From: Emydura subglobosa
Taxonomy: Eukaryota > Chordata > Testudines > Chelidae
Length of the DNA stretch: 64,000 nt
Assembly (NCBI GenBank): GCA_007922225.1
Contig: ML679959.1
Location: 27,508,540-27,572,539, forward strand
Direction of reading: 5' to 3'
In this document: positions 57,441 to 64,000 of the stretch, in pieces
Layout of the letters: every line of letters starts with the position of its first letter
Position numbering within the stretch: the first letter of the stretch is position 1
Translations under genes and position numbers: made by a program
Notes under the pieces: model-generated
Databases searched by the model: none
What the model was told of the DNA's origin: nothing
What the model saw: only the letters and a program-made list of their open reading frames with translations

Positions 57441-58496
57441 GAAAAATGAAGGGACCTTTTGGACAGGTTAGAAGGTTTTAGACGTTGCTGCTGCTTGGGT
57501 TTTGGGTTTTTTTTTTAACCTTAGAGACATGAGGAATGTCAAATCTCGTCTTCCTGTTTGCGCTGGAGAACTTCTTGGATGACTCAGAGATATGGAGTGG
57601 AATCTTTTTGAAGCTTTAATGACAGTGCAATAGGCCTTCTTAACAACCCTCAAAGAGTTTTAAACGGTTTTAAAATGACTTCCTCCTTAAGTTGAATCAG
57701 GTTCCACTGCCTTGGTATCTCTGGGAGCATAACCTGCTAGCTCGCCAGTTGACCAGAGATGCTTTCAGGGAGGGAAAAGCTGTCACCTCATTATTCCAAA
57801 GCCAATTGCCATTTGAAATTTTAAATCCATTTGTCATATCAGCTGGAGGTTTCTGCTAAAATGCTTGGCAGTGAAGCAGTTAACTACATTGCCATTTCGA
57901 CTGTTGCTATGGTGCCTCCAGTATACTGGTATCTACCCCTAGAGCAATTGCTATCTTTACCTGTATTTCTCTCTGTCGGCCTTTGTAAAAGCAAACTCAC
58001 TGGGAAAACCTTGGTGATATTGATCTGGGATTGACTGGACCAGTTGTAAAAAGGCAGATAGGGGTTGCTATCAAACAAATTCTAAGTAATGATGAAGCAT
58101 GAAACTTAGATCTCATCATGGCTTTAACTATATTGTGTACCTTAGGGTTTTATATACTGATGACCATCACTATGGTATCTGAACACCTTCCATGTGAAAT
58201 CAATAGCAACGGCAAAGTCCCTAATGGCCTTCCTGGAGTCTCTGGCATTGCTCCCTTTACAGGGTCCATGGTGTGTATAATAATAAAATAAATAAAAGGG
58301 GTATTTGAATTGCAAGTATCACTTATGGTGGAAAGGATCTCTCAAGGAGGAAGGTCTTGGAATGTTTCCTAAAGCTGGTCAGACGCTGGATTCAACTGAT
58401 CTCCTTTGGAAGATTGTTCCACAGTCAGATCTCTTCCACAGAGAATGCTTTGTCTACAGCTCTCACCTGGTCTCTTCATTTAATAGATTTACAGCT
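57441..58496. other. Intergenic, no gene seen
   Basis: Unique sequence with a T run (57,506-57,518). No recognisable protein. Confidence 0.5.
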
Positions 58497-58640
58497 TTTA
58501 AGGCCAGAAGGGACCATTATGATCCATTATGACCCCCTGTATAAGAGAGGCCATTGAATTTCATCCAGTGAGTCCTGTGTCAAGCATCAAGTTTAAGCAG
58601 GGCTATAGCAGATCTAGCTCAAACCTTTACAAAGGATCTT
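58497..58640 (-). mobile_element. CR1 LINE fragment (antisense)
   Basis: CTTTTAAGGCCAGAAGGGAC, TATGATCCATTATGACCCCC and GAATTTCATCCAGTGAGTCC match the antisense CR1 head seen at 13.5 kb. Contains a short internal duplication (TATGATCCATTATGA). Confidence 0.8.
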
Positions 58641-61010
58641 TAGACAATGTTTCCTATTCACACTTCGGAAGATCAGACTGACTTTCTAGAAGATACCACC
58701 ATCGGGGAAAAAATATGGTCAGCATCTTACATCAATGGCCTTTGTCTCTCCAAGTCCTCTTGTTTGGGTTACAGAGAGACAGATTAGATACTTTGAAGCT
58801 GTCAAATGGTGAGATGCACCTGGCAACAACTGATGGACCCCACAGATGTCAGAGGAATAATGAAAGCCCAGCTCGAAACAATAGGTTCTCAGACTGCGTC
58901 ACGCTCATACAAGTCAGCCTTAAGCCCAACTCCATGAATACTTTATAGTATCATCCAAGTTTTGACATGCCAAAGTCAGGTATTTTTTAAAGAATCGTTT
59001 GGATCTTTTATAATGAAAAAGTTGGGTTTCAAAAAATACCTATTAGTTCTGTTAATTCCTCTTTCTGCCCTTCTCTGTCTTTCAAATACATTTATCAAGT
59101 TATGAAAAGCAGATGAAATGGGAAACAGCCCTGGAGATCACTCTGCTAAGTCATGCTGTCTGGCAATGGGAGGTTTTTGATTTCAGCTGGAGGAAATGGT
59201 GACATCAAATGATATTGTGTCACGGTTGGCACTAATTGGATACAAAGTGCTCTAGATGACAGCGCAAGTCCACACTCACCTTTTCTATGCAAGGCGTTGA
59301 AAAGAAACCACTTGTGACATAAGCCAAACATGTAGTTTAGATGCCGAGTGAGATATAAACGCATCTGACATTACAGCCGTGTGCATCAGTTCTGTCGGAT
59401 GACTCGCTGGATCTGAACTTGCTTCCAGAGTAACTGCATGCAGTGCATTAGCCAGGAGTGCGTCTCGTCCTCGATTTGAGAAAAACACACTCAAGGCATG
59501 TCCAGTCTCTAGTCCATTCAATCTTCTGGCTGCCAAGAATTATAATACCCAGACCGGATATGCAACTCTATAGTCCTCCAGAGAGTATAATAGGAGTCAC
59601 ATGCAGTTTTTGTTTATTCACTCACTATGGGCCATATCAAGTCTGCCCAGGGTTACCAACAATCCCTTATTTAAATAAAAAATTTCCTGTCCCATATTTC
59701 ATCTCTGTACAAGATAATGAGTTGTTGCAAAAAGCAGCAAGAAATACTCCTGGCGAATGTAGGTGAGTCCTGATTATTATGATGATGATTAATAATAATG
59801 GTAATAATATCGGGAGGAGGAGTGGGGCAAGGATGCCAAGAAAATAGTCCCTTGTTTTTGAAATACCGTCTGCCCCAGATAAAAACCTCCCAGAAAGTGA
59901 GGTGTTCCATAAGAACGTTTGTGGTCAATGTTAATGGGAACTGTGGGTGCTTAGCACCTCTGACAATCAGGCTGCACAGCTTTGGAGGAGTTGTCTTGGT
60001 CCTTTCATTATGTGGGGCCAGTTGGCTGGGCACAACAAGTGAGAGACATGACCAGGAGAACAGGATTGTGGCTCAGGGGACGGGAGCTGCCCAAAGTATC
60101 TCTGCACTTCTTCCAGTGCTCCCATGGCGCTACCATCATGAATGTAGCAGGACTGTTCACATGGCACGGAGGAGGGGGACCTCTGAGAGGCGGAGACTGA
60201 TGGTACCTCCAGCATCATACATTACACCACTTGGAGAAGGTAGTCCATGGAGAATGGCTATCCTGGATCCCTCCCTATTCCCGCAGCATACACACACTCT
60301 TTAGATTGCTGGGCAGCTCAGAAGAGGAACAGTGTGATGAGAGATGCACAGTATAGAACTGTTTTTCCCCTCCACAAGGCCCCCACACCTTGCTCTCCTG
60401 TGAAACCAGTCGAAGCAAGTTCAGCTCGGGAACGCCAAACTTCACCGTTGTCGGAATCTGGGTAAAGATTCGAAAGCCTGGGAGAAGCTGCCGGCCAGGC
60501 CTCGGCTTATATCAGCTGAGAAACTCACCCTGGCTGGTTAGCTGAAGCGTATCTATATGAACTACAGCATCTGAAGTTTCCCTGCTTGAAAGTGGCAAAA
60601 AAACTCCCTCCATAATCCTCACACACACCTTTTCTGCAACAGCCTGTGGCACCCCGCTCTCCAGGTGCGAGGATCATCTCAGCACACCCAGAACCATAAT
60701 ATTGTATCCAAACCGTTGATTCAATTGCTTATTCTTCGAGGTTCAGACCCCCTCTGTTCTCCCCAGATAGGTCTGAACACTGATGGTCACACCAGTCTCA
60801 AATAAAACCCTTCCTCATTAGACCATAGCCTCCTCTTTCGGGTTTGCAAGTTTTTCTAGGTGGTCCCATCTAATCCCTCTATTCTGGGGAAACCCGGCTG
60901 CCATTCTTCCCTCCCAGCCCCCACACAGGTGTCTTTAGCAGGCCCACTACCCCTACCCACCATCTGGGGGTGAATGACTGGCCTCTCCCTCTTCTGGGGG
61001 CCATTGCTCC
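58641..61010. other. Intergenic, no gene seen
   Basis: Unique sequence. Overlapping frames on both strands at 59,670-60,300 have no recognisable domain. Confidence 0.5.
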
Positions 61011-61310
61011 CTAAGACCTGGTCTACACTTACCTGGCGAGTCAGCGGCAGTCGACGGGACTTTACGTCGCTTGCGTAACTCCCATCGACTGCTGTGCTTT
61101 CCTTCTGCGCGGCGTCTTCACTGCACTGCGCCGACGGGGACCGCGTTCCCGTCGAGACAGCGCCACACCACTTGAGGGGGTGGTTTTACTGCATCGACTT
61201 CTGGCGACTTCTGGATCGATTGAGCGGGCCTTCACTGACCGCTCAATTGATCCAGAAAGGTCGATCTGACGGCGGCGACTTTGCCTAATTCACTTTCGGT
61301 AGTGACTGTC
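61011..61310. mobile_element. Probable non-autonomous DNA transposon with internal hairpin
   Basis: Starts AAGACCTGGTCTACACTTAC and is unusually rich in CG and 'cgac' words compared with its AT-rich surroundings. Contains an inverted repeat (61,211-61,227 and 61,239-61,255, 16 of 17 paired, 11-base loop). It resembles sauropsid hAT-like non-autonomous elements; terminal repeats not resolved. Confidence 0.5.
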
Positions 61311-62339
61311 TTCGAGTAAGAGGCAGAAACGGCACCAGAAGAGCACTTCTTGCTGTGTTTTGCCAATTCCAGAAACCAGAGAAACAACCACCATTTCTCT
61401 GAAGACTTCAGAACCTTAAAAACTGGTTCTGTTCACGTCTGGTTCTTGCAAGGGCTGACGGTTCAGGCAGTGCTTAATTTGTAGTGAAAGAGGTGCCAGC
61501 ACTCAAGCAATTAGGAGCTGTGGCTGAAGCAATTTTTTTATTTTCGTAACTGACGCAGCAAGCCCAGAGGTGTCAGGGCTCAGCCCTGGCACAAATTAAG
61601 CCCTGATTCGGGGCTGGGGGAGATCCTTATTTTGTCAGAAGCAGTTTGCCAATTCTCCACTCCATCAGGGATGTCTTTGGTTATTATCTATTTGCTCATT
61701 TAATTTCTTTAGATTGGTAAAAGTGATAAAGAAACGGCAGCCGTCCAAGAGCTCTGGGCATCTTGCCATGGCTTAGATGTATAGGTTGTGCTTGTTATTG
61801 AATGTGGGGCTAAATTAGCTATTGACACCAGCTCTGATTCTCATTGGACTCACCTGGGTGCTTTGATTCCCTGGGACTCCTTGAGTGCCATAAAGTCAAG
61901 CACTCATGCATAAGTCTTTGCAGCATCAGAGCCATCACAGGCCAAATTCTGACCATCGTTATGTATCAATCAGTCTCATTCCCTGGGTGTTCAGTACTTA
62001 ACTGAAAATCAGGCCATCTGTTTTAGGACTTTCCCCTTAGGGACTCAGATTTGGGCATTTGAACTGTAGCTTCTTTTCCTGCTTATGGAATCACCCCCAA
62101 ACAGCTCTCAGTTTCCTCAGATTTCATTCATGATGGGAATCTTTAAAAACAATCAAACAAGCCTGTTGACTCCCTGGGTTGATCACCGATATTTGCAATG
62201 AGGTGTGGCTGAGTTGCAGTTGAGCCAAGAGGTTGCATGGGGTCGTTGCTGTTCTCTGACTGGGTGAGGACGTGAGTAGTTCCAATACAAAAACTTCTTC
62301 TGCATGTGTGGCCGTTCCAAACTGAGATTCCATTAACAG
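61311..62339. other. Intergenic, no gene seen
   Basis: Unique sequence with no recognisable gene. Confidence 0.45.
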
Positions 62340-62480
62340 AGGCATAGAGTCCAAGGTCAGAAGGGACCTCTGTGATCATCTAGTTCAACCTTCGGTTTGA
62401 GTCTATGAGAACTGCCTCAAATCATTCCTGTTTGGACAAACTGAAGAAATCAGCCCAGTCTGTGTTACTGTTCCACATGT
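62340..62480 (-). mobile_element. CR1 LINE fragment (antisense)
   Basis: CATAGAGTCCAAGGTCAGAAG, GACCTCTGTGATCATCTAGT and CTCAAATCATTCCTGTTTGG match the antisense CR1 head pattern. Short and truncated. Confidence 0.75.
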
Positions 62481-63900
62481 CCATGTGACTTCGCACCGGG
62501 CTGACTTTAACTGAAAACAAATTTCAGAGGGCCAGCAGAAGGTTAAGTCCCACTCAGGCTCATTATGTGATTCCACTTAAGTGATGCCCACAGTCCTTGT
62601 ACTGGCCTTCTGCCGAGGGACAAATGTCACCCTTTGGGTGAACATTGGTCACAGCGGAACTTAGTAGAAAAAGGATACAAAATGGGCACACACCTGGCTA
62701 GAGCAAATTCATTTAAAATGTGCACCAGTGGTTGCAGAAATGGTTTTTCACCCAGCTCTAATCAGTACCAGTGAAATCCGCTTCAGACCTTTGCAATCAA
62801 AAAAATGGATGCGATCAACTCTGTCTCTGACATAATACTGCCTAAGATGCCACGTCCGAAAGAATCAAAGTAATGTGTTACAAGAACGCAACTGGGAGGC
62901 CAGGCTCAGCCACTGCCTTGTTGGAGTGGTTAAGGGAGATGTGGAATGTACTCATCAAGCCGGCGTGAAATAATAACCCATATAGAACGCGTTCCCAACC
63001 TCTCAAAACTCCAACTGATCTGGCTACGGAACGAGCCTGTACCAAAATGGGGCAACATCTAGTTTCTTCTTGGGAGGTACCAAGATGGACCCATTCTCAG
63101 CCATGGGTCTATCTCTCTCAGCTCACTCTCCAAGGGGATCGTTTCTGGCTGGGGCCCAATCCCACGGCCTTTCAAGTATGTGTGAGGGGATCTCTGGTGT
63201 CCCAGACCACCACTAGGACTTTGTAGTAAGCAGGCCAGGCTGTGCTCAGTTCCCAGTGCCCGCTCCTTGTCTAAGGAGCCGAGTGCCAGGTAGTTCACTC
63301 TCACCTGGAGCAGACAGAGCTGAAGGGTGAGTTGCTGCTCCCACTTTATACATAGAGGATCCTTAAAGTCCTATGGCCCGTGGTAATGTTGCTCCAATGA
63401 CCGTGCTGTAACCCATCAATGGTGAAAATGTTCAGGCTGCATTCATATCCAGAGCTGGCTCTGAACGGCTTGTCTCCGGAGCTCCAAGGGCTGGCAATCT
63501 CGTGAGAATGGATTCTCTTATAACAGTAGAGTACTCTGCTGCCTGGGCTTGAGAGATGAGATGCATAGACGTTCTCTGGGCATTTCCTCTTCTAATCCAA
63601 TTCAAGAAAGCACCGAGGGGGTGGTGTGGGCGCATGAGCGACCATTATAGGAATAAAGGATAAAGCAAAATCCTAAGAAGAATTTGTACCGACATTTTTA
63701 AATGTTAAAAAAAGAATTAGAATCCGATTTGGTTCCGATTGCAGCTGGAGTTCTGATGTCTTGACCAAAAAACGTTCAGAGAAAGCATCGGGGCCTGGAA
63801 TAATGAATGCCTATCACCATCACCAGACTGTTCACAGTCTGAATTTATTTCCTTTCTCCTGTATGCCATACATTCATAGTGTCCGTCCTGTCACACACCG
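62481..63900. other. Intergenic, no gene seen
   Basis: Unique sequence to near the right edge. Small frames on the minus strand (63,059-63,304 and 63,432-63,635) show no recognisable domain. Confidence 0.45.
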
Positions 63901-63910
63901 CAGCGTAGGC

Positions 63911-63925
63911 GGCGCTCCCTAGTGG
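63911..63925 (-). promoter_or_regulatory. CTCF-like motif (minus strand) near right edge
   Basis: The minus strand reads CCACTAGGGAGCGCC, the CTCF core with one mismatch (A in the GGC triplet). Its orientation is opposite to the two intron 1 motifs at 29,959 and 32,573. Confidence 0.4.
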
Positions 63926-64000
63926 TCGGAGCAGACCTAAAGGGCAGAGCCAGCATCGTGGTCAGGAGGCGAGTGAGTGGTTGGAGCCAGGACTCGGGAG

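Overview
The window is vertebrate nuclear DNA and holds two recognisable protein-coding genes, both on the minus strand: the 5' part of the somatostatin gene (SST, left edge) and a complete BCL6 gene (about 15.5-38.4 kb). Many CR1 LINE fragments, MIR-type SINEs and a repeat with a 'cagactaacacggc' tail point to a non-mammalian amniote, most likely a turtle, less likely a crocodilian. This is inferred from repeat families remembered, not from a search. SST next to BCL6 matches the human 3q27 order; I saw no RTP-type gene between them here.

Layout. 1-813 is SST intron 1; 814-951 is the first SST coding exon (prepro-SST residues 1-46, including the neuronostatin segment); 952-1180 is the SST 5'UTR and promoter with TATA-like, CRE and PBX/PDX1-type elements. 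SST exon 2 is off the left edge. 1.2-15.5 kb is intergenic, with several CR1 and MIR fragments, one CR1 nested in another, and a long near-perfect foldback at 5.7 kb. BCL6 runs right to left: 3'UTR 15.54-16.67 kb; eight coding exons between 16,670 and 26,086 (708 residues, all splice sites GT/AG, phases consistent); a 39-nt non-coding exon 2 at 27,263-27,301; an intronic CpG island with a candidate alternative first exon at 29.4 kb and a strong CTCF-like motif at 29.96 kb; and the CpG-island promoter with exon 1 at 36-38.5 kb. 38.6-64 kb is upstream intergenic DNA, mostly unique and AT-rich to 47 kb, then richer in CR1, MIR and DNA-transposon-like repeats.

The BCL6 exon 1 region appears twice (35,948-37,041 and 37,442-38,530), nearly identical, either side of a 400-N gap that begins in a poly-C run. 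This looks like an unmerged contig overlap rather than a biological duplication. Exon 1 carries four TTCnnnGAA (BCL6/STAT-type) sites within 73 bp, with a fifth upstream, and starts a 19-codon upstream ORF that crosses the exon 1/2 junction and stops 24 nt before the BCL6 AUG. As I recall the human BCL6 mRNA, it has a uORF of the same length at the same place. The candidate alternative first exon also ends in ATGCAAG and would enter the same uORF frame. The uORF, the site cluster and the CTCF motif are the most interesting regulatory features; I saw no prokaryotic-type system, CRISPR array or novel multi-gene cassette.
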